From the NCBI GenBank assembly GCA_041918675.1, contig JAYRVF010000014.1:640213-704212 (forward strand): a stretch of 64,000 nucleotides of DNA. Reading direction: 5' to 3'. The notes below the pieces were generated by a model that had not been told where the DNA came from, ran no database searches, and saw only the letters and a list, made by a program, of their open reading frames with translations. This DNA comes from SCUB01 sp041918675 (GTDB lineage: Bacteria; Pseudomonadota; Alphaproteobacteria; Rhizobiales; Xanthobacteraceae). Made by a program: the position numbers and the translations under genes. Of the stretch, positions 43,965 through 52,325 are shown one piece after another; the first letter of the stretch is position 1; each line of letters starts with the position of its first letter.

Positions 43965-44486
43965 TCAACTCGTCCGCGCGCGCAGCAGCGCCGCCGCCTC
44001 GCCCCGGCCGCGACTTTCGGCGATGTCGAGCGGGAGGTGACCGGACGCATCGCGCATGGCGGGGTCCGCGCCGTGGGAAAGAAGAAGCGCGATGATCGCC
44101 GGCACGCCGCGTCCGGCGGCCCAATGCAGCGCTCCTCCGCCCTTCTCATCGCGCGCGTTCGCCGACGCCCCCTTGGCGAGAAAGGCATGCACGAGCGCCA
44201 CGTGACCCTTCTTGATCGCCTCGATCAGATCGCGATCGGCGCCAAAGCGGCCGGTGTCCCAGCCGCCGATCGGCCCCAGCATCAGCGCCGGCTTCCCATC
44301 GACGAGCGCGACCTCTTGCAGCATGGGCATGTAGGCCTGCGCCAGCGTGTCGACCATCGCAGCGCCCACGCCGTATTCCAGCGCGACGAATTCGGCCGCC
44401 TCCACCTTGTCGAAGCCGTGGATCGCCCGGCCGTCGGGCGGGCGCACGTAATAGCGGTAGGTCTTGGTCAAACGCCCGCTCTCCAC
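43965..44486 (-). CDS. Ankyrin-repeat protein downstream of sat
   Basis: 173 residues. The N-terminal 85 residues form a non-repeat domain (TKTYRYYVRPPDGRAIHGFD, VEAAEFVALEYGVGAAMVDT). Residues about 87-170 carry three ankyrin repeats (DLIEAIKKGHVALVHAFLAK, GGALHWAAGRGVPAIIALLL, ASGHLPLDIAESRGRGEAAA). No signal peptide. It follows sat on the same strand after 82 bases and may be in its transcript. A protein-protein adaptor is the likely role; the partner is unknown. Confidence 0.82.
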   Translation of the reverse strand: MESGRLTKTYRYYVRPPDGRAIHGFDKVEAAEFVALEYGVGAAMVDTLAQAYMPMLQEVALVDGKPALMLGPIGGWDTGRFGADRDLIEAIKKGHVALVHAFLAKGASANARDEKGGGALHWAAGRGVPAIIALLLSHGADPAMRDASGHLPLDIAESRGRGEAAALLRARTS

Positions 44487-44568
44487 GCTTGGCGACGCGC
44501 CAGTCTGGTTCGTTCGCCGGCCGGCGCGACACCGCGAGCGGGCGGAGGCGCGCCCGACCCGGTCGCGA

Positions 44569-45771
44569 TCACGCGTTCGCCGGAATGCCCTGATAGTAAT
44601 CCATCAGGATGCGGGCGACCTCCGGCCTTGAGAATTCCGGCGGCGGCGCGATGCCGTTGCCGAGCATCTCGCGCACCTTGGTTCCCGAGAGATTGACGAA
44701 GTCGTCCTTGGTGTGATCGGGCGCCTCGCACATCATCACCACCTTGTTGAGCTTCTTCGAGTAGGCGGTGTTGTCGGCGCGGAAGATCTCGATCTTGAGG
44801 CTGCCCGGCGCGATCTCGTCGAAGATCGTCTGCGCGTCGAACGCGCCGTAATAGTCGCCGACGCCGGCATGGTCGCGCCCGACGATGAGATAGGACGCGC
44901 CCATGTTCTGGCGGAACACCGCGTGCAACAGCGCCTCGCGCGGGCCGGCATAGAGCATGTCGAAGCCGTAGCCGGTCACCATCGCGCTGTTGGGCGGAAA
45001 ATAGATCTCGACCATCTTGCGAATCGCCGCGTCGCGCACGGGGGCGGGAATGTCGCCTTCCTTGAGCTTGCCGAGCAGCATGTGGATCACCAGACCGTCG
45101 GCGCCGAGGCGCTCCATCGCCATGCGGCAGAGTTCTTCATGAGCGCGGTGCATCGGGTTGCGGGTCTGGAAGGCGACGACCTTGGACCAGCCGCGTTCGG
45201 AAATCTCGTTGCGGATTTCGACCGCTGTCCTGAACGTGTCCGGAAATTCGGTCTGGAAATAGCTGAAGTTGAGCACCTTGATCGGACCCGACAGGATCAC
45301 GCGTCCCTGCGCGTTGAACGCGGCGACGCCCGGGTGCTTCGGATCGCTCGTGCGGAAGACCTTCTCGATGATCAGGGCGGCTTCCTGCTCGGACAGCGTC
45401 TCGACCGCGGTCACGTCCATGATCGCGATCACGGGATTGCCGCCGACGTTGGGATCCTTGAGCGCGATCCGTTTGCCGGCCGTGACGCCGCCGGCGTCCT
45501 TGACGAGGTTGAGCACCGGCACCGGCCAGAACAGGCCCGCGGCGGTCTTCAGGTCCTTGGCGACCGAAAGCGCGTCCGCCTTGTTCATGTAGCCGGTCAG
45601 CGGATTGAAATAGCCGCCGCCGAGCATCACGGCGTTCGCGGCCGCGGCCGAGGAGACGACGATCGCGGGCAGCGAATTGGCTTCGTTCTGCAGACGCTCG
45701 TTTTCGCGGGCGTCATAGACAAACAACGGGTTGAGCGCGCTGGAGCCGTGCGGCTCGATGAGCTTGGACAT
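44569..45771 (-). CDS. sat: Sulfate adenylyltransferase (dissimilatory ATP sulfurylase)
   Basis: 400 residues from the ATG at 45771, which has GGAGGG seven bases upstream. Active-site blocks are AFQTRNPMHRAHEELC (with the HxxH), VGRDHAGVGDYYG (GRDHAG) and FVNLSGTKVREML. It is the single-chain homo-oligomeric form, not the CysND type used in assimilation. In sulfur oxidisers it makes ATP and sulfate from APS and pyrophosphate, conserving energy by substrate-level phosphorylation. It diverges from qmoA. Confidence 0.97.
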   Translation of the reverse strand: MSKLIEPHGSSALNPLFVYDARENERLQNEANSLPAIVVSSAAAANAVMLGGGYFNPLTGYMNKADALSVAKDLKTAAGLFWPVPVLNLVKDAGGVTAGKRIALKDPNVGGNPVIAIMDVTAVETLSEQEAALIIEKVFRTSDPKHPGVAAFNAQGRVILSGPIKVLNFSYFQTEFPDTFRTAVEIRNEISERGWSKVVAFQTRNPMHRAHEELCRMAMERLGADGLVIHMLLGKLKEGDIPAPVRDAAIRKMVEIYFPPNSAMVTGYGFDMLYAGPREALLHAVFRQNMGASYLIVGRDHAGVGDYYGAFDAQTIFDEIAPGSLKIEIFRADNTAYSKKLNKVVMMCEAPDHTKDDFVNLSGTKVREMLGNGIAPPPEFSRPEVARILMDYYQGIPANA

Positions 45772-46291
45772 GAATGTTCCCTCCGATGGTCTTTGGGCCG
45801 CGCGAGCGGCGCGCGAGCCGGTTGCCAATTGATTGTTCGCCGAAAAACGGATCCCCCCGGGCGACGCCCTGTCATCATGGCTCAACTCAACGGAATATTC
45901 AAATATGCGAATTTTCAGATAGAACGCTTGCGTGCCGCCTCTGGTTTTGGTTTCCTGCGGCAGGATGACGCCCGAGCATGCGAAAAATATCTATTCGCCA
46001 CTTTACAAGAATGGGAAGGCGTCAGGGAGACGCAGCGAGAAATTGAGGTATTTCAAGCCGAAGAAGCCAGAATCGATCTAGGGTTCCTGGCGTCGTCGAA
46101 CCGACCTGGGGGAGATCGAGAGACGCCTCGCCCCGGGGATTGGGACGCGGACCGGCGACCGGCGGGCTGTGACAGGCTGAGCGGCGCGCGCGCGCCGGCA
46201 ACGATCCGCATCGAGGATGCGCATCGCATTGGAACAAGGCGCGGACGGCGATTTGATTGATCGCGCGGCCGGGCGAACGGGGGAAGGCAGG
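45772..46291. promoter_or_regulatory. Divergent promoter region between sat and qmoA
   Basis: 520 bases with no supported gene. The AT-rich core is 45885-46080. For sat, TTGAAT (45897-45902, minus) and CATGAT (45874-45879) are spaced by 17 bases, a moderate sigma-70 match. GAATATTC at 45893-45900 overlaps this -35 box and recurs upstream of aprBA. No convincing promoter for qmoA was found. Confidence 0.4.
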
Positions 46292-47569
46292 ATGGCTACC
46301 AACGCAACGGGCCCGGCAAGCCAGACGATCCTGGTCGTCGGCGGCGGCATTGCCGGCATCACGGCCGCCGTCGAGGCGGCCGAGGCCGGACAGGACGTGA
46401 TCCTGCTCGAACGCGAGCCGAGCCTCGGCGGCCGCGTGACCAAGCTCAACCGCTATTTCCCCAAGCTCTGCCATCCGACCTGCGGCCTCGAAATCAACTA
46501 CCAGCGAATCCGCAAGAACTCGCGCGTCAAGGTCATGACGATGTGCGAGGTGACGGGCATCGCCGGCGCGCGCGGCGACTTCAGGGTTTCGGTCAGGCGC
46601 GCCCCCCGCTTCGTCAACGAACGCTGCACCGCCTGCGGCGATTGCGCGGCGGCGGCGACGACGATGGTCGCCAATCCGTTCAACTACGGACTCGACAAGA
46701 TCAAGTCCGCCTATCTGCCGCACGAGCACGCCTTCCCGATGCGTTTCGTCGTCGCGCCGGAGGCGATCGCCGCCGGCGAGGGCGAGAAGCTGAAGGCGGC
46801 GTGCCGCTACGGCGCGATCGAACCGGACGACAAGGGCGACAATTTCGAACTCGCGGTCGGCGCGGTGATCTGGGCGACCGGCTGGCAGCCCTACGATCCG
46901 AAGAATCTCGACGTTTACAGCTACGCGCACTCCGCCGACATCATCACCAATGTCGAGATGGAGCGCCTCGCCGCCCATGACGGGCCGACCCACGGCAAGG
47001 TGCTGCGCCCCTCCAACGGCGAACCGGCCAAGAAGGTCGCGCTGATCCAGTGCGCGGGGTCGCGCGATCTCAATCACCTGCCCTATTGCTCGCGCATCTG
47101 CTGCCTCGGCTCGCTCAAGCACGCGGCCTATGTCCGCGAGCAATATGCCGACGCCGAGGTCCACATCTATTACATCGACATCCGCGCCCACGATAAGCTC
47201 GAGGCGTTCTATTCCAAGGTGCGCTCCGACCCGCAGGTGAAGTTCATCAAGTCCAAGCCGGCGCATATCCGCGTCGGCGGGGACGGCCGGCCGGTGCTCA
47301 CCGGCGAGCGCACGATCGAGCGCGAGGTCTACAACGAGCCCTACGACCTGGTGGTGCTGGCGACCGGCATGCAGCCGAGCGCGGTGGCGGGTTTCCGGCC
47401 GCAAGTCGACCTCATCAGCGACGATTACGGCTTCCTCGTTCCCGGCGAGACGCACGGCGCGGGCATCTTCTCCGCCGGTGTCGCCGCCGGACCGCTCGAC
47501 GTGTCGATGTCGGTGCAGTCGGCGACGGCTGCGGCGCTCAAGGCCGTGCGGTCGGTGCGGGGAGCCTGA
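46292..47569 (+). CDS. qmoA: Quinone-modifying oxidoreductase subunit A (HdrA-like flavoprotein)
   Basis: 425 residues from the ATG at 46292, preceded by GGGGGAAGG. The FAD fold TILVVGGGIAGITAAVEAAE starts at about residue 12. Cys-containing blocks are FPKLCHPTCGLEINYQRIRK, FVNERCTACGDC, and LIQCAGSRDLNHLPYCSRIC typical of HdrA/QmoA. It is the smaller of two HdrA-like subunits; QmoA accepts electrons from AprB in sulfate reducers and is thought to donate or receive in reverse in oxidisers. It leads the four-gene set qmoA-qmoB-hdrC-hdrB. Confidence 0.94.
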   Translation: MATNATGPASQTILVVGGGIAGITAAVEAAEAGQDVILLEREPSLGGRVTKLNRYFPKLCHPTCGLEINYQRIRKNSRVKVMTMCEVTGIAGARGDFRVSVRRAPRFVNERCTACGDCAAAATTMVANPFNYGLDKIKSAYLPHEHAFPMRFVVAPEAIAAGEGEKLKAACRYGAIEPDDKGDNFELAVGAVIWATGWQPYDPKNLDVYSYAHSADIITNVEMERLAAHDGPTHGKVLRPSNGEPAKKVALIQCAGSRDLNHLPYCSRICCLGSLKHAAYVREQYADAEVHIYYIDIRAHDKLEAFYSKVRSDPQVKFIKSKPAHIRVGGDGRPVLTGERTIEREVYNEPYDLVVLATGMQPSAVAGFRPQVDLISDDYGFLVPGETHGAGIFSAGVAAGPLDVSMSVQSATAAALKAVRSVRGA

Positions 47570-47664
47570 GTTAAGACGCCCGCCGGCGCGACGCCCGCGC
47601 CGGCTCGACCATGAGACAAGGACGCGCCCGGGATCGGCGCGATGATGACAGGGGGGACGCGAAC

Positions 47665-49944
47665 GTGTCCGAGAAGAAACCCGGCATGTATCTCTGCAAG
47701 GGATGCGGCATCGCCGACAGCGTCGACGTCGACGCGCTTGAGAACGTGGCCAAGTCCGAGTTCCGCATCGGCCATTGCGTCAAGCACGACGCGTTGTGCT
47801 CGCCGGAAGGCGTCGCCCAGATCGCCAAGGACCTCGCCGACGGCGCGATCAACCGCGTCGGCATCGCGGCATGCTCGCCGCGGGTGATGACCGACAAGTT
47901 CCGCTTCGACGGCGTGCCCGTGGTGCGCGCCAACCTGCGCGAGCAGGTCGCCTGGTCGCAGCCGGCCCATGACGAAAACACCGAGATGCTGGCGGCCGAC
48001 AATTTGCGCATGGCCTCCGCGCAGCTGATGAAGACCGAGCAGCCGACGCCGGCGACGCTCGCGGATACCTCGCGCGCGGTGCTGGTGGTCGGCGGCGGCG
48101 TGACCGGCCTGACCGCCGCGCTGGAAGCCTCGAAATCCGGCTTTCCCGTGCTGCTGGTGGAGAAGACCGACGCGCTCGGCGGCTGGTCGGCCAAATGGAC
48201 GGCGCGCACGCCGCATCTGCCGCCCTATCGCGAGCCGCGCAACAACGACATGGACAAGCTGATCGCCGCGGTGAAGGCGGACGGCAACATCCGCGTCATG
48301 ACCAACACGCTGATCGCCGGCACCGCCGGCCAGCCCGGCGCGTTCACGCTGACCTTGTCGACGGCCGGACAGGAGACGACCGAGAAGGTCGGCGCCATCG
48401 TCGTGGCCACCGGCTGGCGGCCCTATGACGCGACCAAGCTCGGGCATCTGGGCTACGGCGCGACGCCCGACATCGTCACCAATATTCAATTCGAGGCGAT
48501 GCTCGCCAAGGGCGAGCTCAAGCGGCCGTCGACCGGCGGGCCCGTCAACACCGTCGCCTTCATTCAATGCGCCGGATCGCGCGACCCGAACCACCTGCCC
48601 TATTGCTCGTCGGTTTGCTGCTCGGTGTCGATCAAGCAGGCGCTGCAGGTGGCCAAGGGCAACGCCAAGGCCTCCGCCTACATCATCTATGAGGAATTGC
48701 GCACGCCCGGCACCGCGGAGGAATTCTACCGCGAGGCCCAGCGCAACGGCGTCATCTTCATGAAGGGCAAGGTGACCTCGGTCGAGGGCGGCGCGATGAC
48801 CGTCACCTACGCCGACGAACTCCTCGGCATGGACGTGCCGCTTGCCGGCCTCGATCTGATCGTGCTCGCGACCGGCATGGTGCCGAACTCGACCAATGTC
48901 GACATCGCCGAAGTCGACCCGGAAAAGAGCGCCGAGCTGCTCAAGGATGACATCAACCCGGTCGCGCCGATCGCGGTCGCGGGCTACGCCAATGGCGAGG
49001 GTCAAGCCTGGCCGCACATCGACAAGGGACTGCCGCCCGGCGGCCCGATCCTCAACCTGCAATACCGCCAGGGCCCGCATATTCCGATCCTCGCCGACGG
49101 CTTCTCCGACAGCCATTACATCTGCTTTCCCTACGAGACGCGCCGCACCGGCATCTACACCGCCGGCCCCTTGCGCCGCCCGATGGACATGGCCGAAAGC
49201 GCGGAGGACGCGACCGGCGCCGTGCTCAAGGCGATCCAGGCGCTTGAAGGCGCGCGGGCGGGCGTCGCCACGCTGCCGCGCGCGGGCGACCTCACCTTCC
49301 CCAAGATCGGCCACGACAAATGCACCAAGTGCCGCCGCTGCACGGTGGAATGTCCGTTCGGCGCGATCGACGAGGAGGCGGACGGCAAGCCGATCATCAA
49401 TTTCGGCCGCTGCCGGCGCTGCGGCACCTGCATGGGCGCCTGCCCGGTGCAGACCATCACCTTCGACAATTACAATCCGCAGATGATCAACGAGATGATC
49501 GAGGCCAACGAGATTCCCGACGAATTCTCGGAAAAGCCCCGCATTCTCGTGCTCGCCTGCGAGAACGACGCCTATCCCGCGATCGACATGGCCGGCATCA
49601 ACCGCTCCGGCTGGTCGCCGTTCGTGCGCATCATTCCGGTGCGCTGCCTCGGCTCGGTGACGCTGCAATGGGTCTCGACCGCGCTGCAGAAGGGCTATGA
49701 CGGCATCATGCTGATGGGCTGCAAGTCGGGCGACGACTACCAGTGCCATTTCGTCAAGGGCTCCGGGCTCGCCCGCGAACGCATGTCGAAGGTCGGCGAG
49801 ACGCTGAAGAGCATGATGCTGGAGCCGACGCGCGTCGCTTTCGAGGAGGTCTCGATCGCCGATTCCGGCCGCGTGCCGAAGGTCATCAACACCTTCGCCG
49901 AGCTGATCGGCGCGCTTGATCCCAATCCGATGAAGGGCTTCTGA
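47665..49944 (+). CDS. qmoB: Quinone-modifying oxidoreductase subunit B (HdrA-like with MvhD domain)
   Basis: 759 residues from the GTG at 47665, chosen for GGGGGGA eight bases upstream and the family start SEKKPGMYLCKGCGIADSVD. An FAD domain (VLVVGGGVTGLTAALEASKS), a second nucleotide region, two 4Fe-4S motifs near residue 555-600 (CTKCRRCTVECPFG, CRRCGTCMGACPV) and a C-terminal MvhD-like 2Fe-2S domain (CENDAYPAIDMAG, VRCLGSV, MGCKSGDDYQCHF). MvhD in QmoB suggests contact with hydrogenase-like or electron-bifurcating modules. It starts 95 bases after qmoA and ends one base before hdrC. Confidence 0.94.
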   Translation: MSEKKPGMYLCKGCGIADSVDVDALENVAKSEFRIGHCVKHDALCSPEGVAQIAKDLADGAINRVGIAACSPRVMTDKFRFDGVPVVRANLREQVAWSQPAHDENTEMLAADNLRMASAQLMKTEQPTPATLADTSRAVLVVGGGVTGLTAALEASKSGFPVLLVEKTDALGGWSAKWTARTPHLPPYREPRNNDMDKLIAAVKADGNIRVMTNTLIAGTAGQPGAFTLTLSTAGQETTEKVGAIVVATGWRPYDATKLGHLGYGATPDIVTNIQFEAMLAKGELKRPSTGGPVNTVAFIQCAGSRDPNHLPYCSSVCCSVSIKQALQVAKGNAKASAYIIYEELRTPGTAEEFYREAQRNGVIFMKGKVTSVEGGAMTVTYADELLGMDVPLAGLDLIVLATGMVPNSTNVDIAEVDPEKSAELLKDDINPVAPIAVAGYANGEGQAWPHIDKGLPPGGPILNLQYRQGPHIPILADGFSDSHYICFPYETRRTGIYTAGPLRRPMDMAESAEDATGAVLKAIQALEGARAGVATLPRAGDLTFPKIGHDKCTKCRRCTVECPFGAIDEEADGKPIINFGRCRRCGTCMGACPVQTITFDNYNPQMINEMIEANEIPDEFSEKPRILVLACENDAYPAIDMAGINRSGWSPFVRIIPVRCLGSVTLQWVSTALQKGYDGIMLMGCKSGDDYQCHFVKGSGLARERMSKVGETLKSMMLEPTRVAFEEVSIADSGRVPKVINTFAELIGALDPNPMKGF

Positions 49945-49945
49945 G

Positions 49946-50545
49946 ATGACCGCCCCCGCGCCCGCTCCGACGAGGAAGTTCGACCTCTCCTTCGCCAATT
50001 GGGTCTACGAGAACATCAACGGCGGCGACAAGCTGCGGCTGTGCATGCAATGCGGCGCCTGCTCTGGCTCGTGCCCGAACGGCGTGCTGATGGATTACGG
50101 CCCGCGCAAATTGTTCATGATGATCCGCGCCGGCATGAGGGAAGAGGTGCTCTCGGCCAACACGCAGTGGAATTGCACGAGCTGCTACCGCTGCGTCGTG
50201 CGCTGCCCGCGCACGGTGCCGGTGACCTACATCCTGCAGGATCTCGCCGCCAAATCGGCTGAGTTCGGTTATGCCAAGGGCCCGCACGAGAACCGCAACT
50301 TCGCGCAATCGTTCTGGTGGTCGGCGAAGCTGTTCGGCCGCACCGACGAGCGCCTGGTGACGATGAAGTATTTCTTCTCGCTCGGGTTCGGCGAATTCGT
50401 CAAGCGCGCGCTCGCCAATCTCAAGATCGCGCTCGGCATGGTCAAGGCCGGCCGCATGCATATCGGCATGCCGCACACGGTCAAGGACCGCAAGGGATTG
50501 CAGGCGATCCTGAACAAGGCCCGCGAAATCGAAGAGCGGCACTGA
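49946..50545 (+). CDS. hdrC: Heterodisulfide reductase subunit C-like protein
   Basis: 199 residues with no membrane helix. Two 4Fe-4S clusters: CMQCGACSGSCPNGVLMDYG and CTSCYRCVVRCPRTVPVTYI. It corresponds to the soluble iron-sulfur part of QmoC without the cytochrome b-like domain. The helical second half (about 110-199) is typical of HdrC. It starts right after qmoB (stop and start overlap within three bases) and is followed by hdrB after 12 bases. It should carry electrons between QmoAB and HdrB. Confidence 0.93.
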   Translation: MTAPAPAPTRKFDLSFANWVYENINGGDKLRLCMQCGACSGSCPNGVLMDYGPRKLFMMIRAGMREEVLSANTQWNCTSCYRCVVRCPRTVPVTYILQDLAAKSAEFGYAKGPHENRNFAQSFWWSAKLFGRTDERLVTMKYFFSLGFGEFVKRALANLKIALGMVKAGRMHIGMPHTVKDRKGLQAILNKAREIEERH

Positions 50546-50557
50546 GGAGATAGGACC

Positions 50558-51466
50558 ATGAGCGAGAAGAAGACCATGACCTATTATCCCGGCTGCTCGT
50601 CGCAGGGCAGCGGGCTGCACCTCGACGAATCGCTGCGCGCGGTCATGCCCGAAGTCGGCATCGAGATGGTGGATATCGAGGATTGGAACTGCTGCGGCGC
50701 CTCGGTCGGCCATATCGGCGGCGGGCAATTGCCGAACCTCGCGCTGACCGGGCGCAATCTCGCCAAGGCCCAGGAAAAGGGCGCGCAGGACGTGATCACC
50801 GGCTGCGCCGCCTGCTACCTCAACACCCATGGCGGCAACGAAAAGATCAAGGCGGACGTCGCCAAGCGTGCGGCGATCAACGAGGCGCTGGGCGAGGCGA
50901 ATTTGAGCTACACCGCCGACCTCAAGGTGCGCCATGCCTGCGAGGTGCTGGTCAACGACGTCGGTGTCGACACGATCAAGAAGCGCGTCACCAATCCGCT
51001 CACCGGACTGAAGGTCGCCGGCTATGTCGGCTGCCAGACGGTGCGTCCTTTCGCCGGCACCGAGGCCGGCGGCGCGTACGATGCCTATGACGATCCCGAA
51101 TTCCTCGACGATTTCACGCGCGCCTGCGGCGCGGAAGCCGTGCCTTTCGCGCACAAGACCGCCTGCTGCGGCGGCTCGGTCGCGGTGATGAGCCCGGACC
51201 GCACGCTGCATCTGATGAAGAACATTCTCGATGAAGCGCAGAAGGCCGGCGCCGACGTGATCTCGACGCCCTGCCCGCTGTGCCAGACCAATGTCGAGAT
51301 GTATCAAGCCGCGATCAACGCCAAGTTCGGCACCAACTACAACATCCCGGTCGTGTTCTACAGCCAGTTGATGGCGGTCGCCTTCGGCATGGACGCGACC
51401 AAGGACGCGGGACTGCAGCGCAACACCATCCGCGCCGATAAACTCGAAGCGATGGCGAAGAAGTAA
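50558..51466 (+). CDS. hdrB: Heterodisulfide reductase subunit B-like protein
   Basis: 302 residues with two CCG domains that build noncubane iron-sulfur clusters: CSSQGSGLHLDESLRAVMPE with WNCCGASVGH and CAACYLN, then CQTVRPFAGTE with TACCGGSVAV and CPLCQTN. In methanogens HdrB reduces the CoM-CoB heterodisulfide; here a protein or small-molecule disulfide is more likely, and the DsrC-family protein 470 bases downstream is the obvious candidate. Last gene of the qmoAB-hdrCB unit. Confidence 0.94.
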   Translation: MSEKKTMTYYPGCSSQGSGLHLDESLRAVMPEVGIEMVDIEDWNCCGASVGHIGGGQLPNLALTGRNLAKAQEKGAQDVITGCAACYLNTHGGNEKIKADVAKRAAINEALGEANLSYTADLKVRHACEVLVNDVGVDTIKKRVTNPLTGLKVAGYVGCQTVRPFAGTEAGGAYDAYDDPEFLDDFTRACGAEAVPFAHKTACCGGSVAVMSPDRTLHLMKNILDEAQKAGADVISTPCPLCQTNVEMYQAAINAKFGTNYNIPVVFYSQLMAVAFGMDATKDAGLQRNTIRADKLEAMAKK

Positions 51467-51516
51467 GCCGCCCGCGCGCGGCGCGTCGCGCTTTCATTGC
51501 CGGACGAGGACGACGC

Positions 51517-51807
51517 GTGCGCAACGAGCGCCACATCGAGGTCACCCGCCTCGCCGACGGCGATTCCCTTTCCTTCGACGTCGTCATCCGCGAGAAGAAC
51601 TCACAAACCCGCCACGAGGTGACGGCCGCGCGCGCCACGCTCGCCCGGCTCGCGGGCGAACGGCACGCGCCGGAGCATTGCATCGAGGCCGCATTCCGCT
51701 TCCTGCTCGATCGCGAGCCGAAGGAATCGATCCTCGCCCGTTTCGACGTGACGGTGATCGCGCGCTATTTTCCCGATTTCGAATCCGCGCTGGTTGATTA
51801 CCTGTAG
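51517..51807 (+). CDS. Small uncharacterised protein of the sulfur locus
   Basis: 96 residues from a GTG at 51517 with GAGG upstream. Compact alpha/beta character: strands HIEVTRLADGDSLSFDVVI, then HEVTAARATLARLAGERHAP, and helix CIEAAFRFLLDREPKESILA ending RYFPDFESALVDYL. One Cys only (about residue 56). No family recognised. It follows hdrB by 50 bases in the same direction and precedes the DsrC-family gene, so a role with the Qmo-Hdr proteins is plausible. Confidence 0.7.
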   Translation: MRNERHIEVTRLADGDSLSFDVVIREKNSQTRHEVTAARATLARLAGERHAPEHCIEAAFRFLLDREPKESILARFDVTVIARYFPDFESALVDYL

Positions 51808-51935
51808 GGCCGTTTGCCGCCGCGCCGCGACACCCGTGCTCTCACGGAATCGTGTTGGGCGGCGGATTGATCAAAGCAGCCGCCGATCCGCAGAATGCGG
51901 CCTTCCGCCTTCACACCGGGAGAAGGAGCTGCGCC

Positions 51936-52307
51936 ATGAATCAGATCGAATCTGTCGTCGCCAACGTTTTTCCCGAATACCCGCTGATCCCGACCTTTCC
52001 CCACGCGCCCTTTGGCTGGACGCCGCGGGACGCCGCCCGGCGCGCGCGCGAGGAAGGGATCACGCTGACCCGCATGCATTGGGAGGAAATCCGGGGCCTT
52101 CAGGAATACTTCGCCCGCCACCAGGGGGCGCCGCGCATCAATCTGCGCGAGATCCATGACGCGCTGGAAGAGCATTTCCACACGCGCGGCGGCATCGAGA
52201 GACTTTATGAGCTCTTTCCCGGCGGGCCGGTCGCGCAAGGCTGCCGCTTGGCCGGACTGAAGGCGCCTTACATGGCGTCGGACCCGAGCTACGGCACCGT
52301 CGCCTGA
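51936..52307 (+). CDS. DsrC/TusE-family protein lacking the C-terminal cysteine
   Basis: 123 residues from the ATG at 51936 (AGAAGGAG upstream). The family fold is clear: GWTPRDAARRAREEGITLTR, HWEEIRGLQEYFARHQGAPR, RINLREIHDAL, then LYELFPGGPVAQGCRLAGLK. Aligned to DsrC (..KQACKIAGLPKPTGCV), the inner Cys (CysA) is present as GC-RLAGL, while the penultimate Cys (CysB) is replaced and the chain ends in an extra SDPSYGTVA. TusE keeps only CysB, so this is neither canonical DsrC nor TusE. Proteins of this third group have been proposed to be regulatory; next to hdrB it could be a docking or signalling partner. Confidence 0.87.
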   Translation: MNQIESVVANVFPEYPLIPTFPHAPFGWTPRDAARRAREEGITLTRMHWEEIRGLQEYFARHQGAPRINLREIHDALEEHFHTRGGIERLYELFPGGPVAQGCRLAGLKAPYMASDPSYGTVA

Positions 52308-52325
52308 TCGCACCCCGCGCGGGGT

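Noticed and set aside
45877..46260. Open frame of 127 codons on the plus strand in the sat-qmoA gap (starts MAQLNGIFKYANFQIERLRA)
   Set aside because: AT-rich, no ribosome-binding site, no family features after the first 20 residues, and it covers the region where promoters for sat and qmoA must lie.
46292..51466. Interpretation of the hdr-like genes as the sHdr lipoate-dependent system
   Set aside because: Gene order qmoA-qmoB-hdrC-hdrB, the MvhD domain in the second HdrA-like protein and the adjacent aprBA/sat fit Qmo; no lipoate-binding protein gene is in the window.
51936..52307. Annotation of the DsrC-family gene as tusE or dsrC
   Set aside because: The C-terminal Cys that defines both is missing, so neither symbol is justified.
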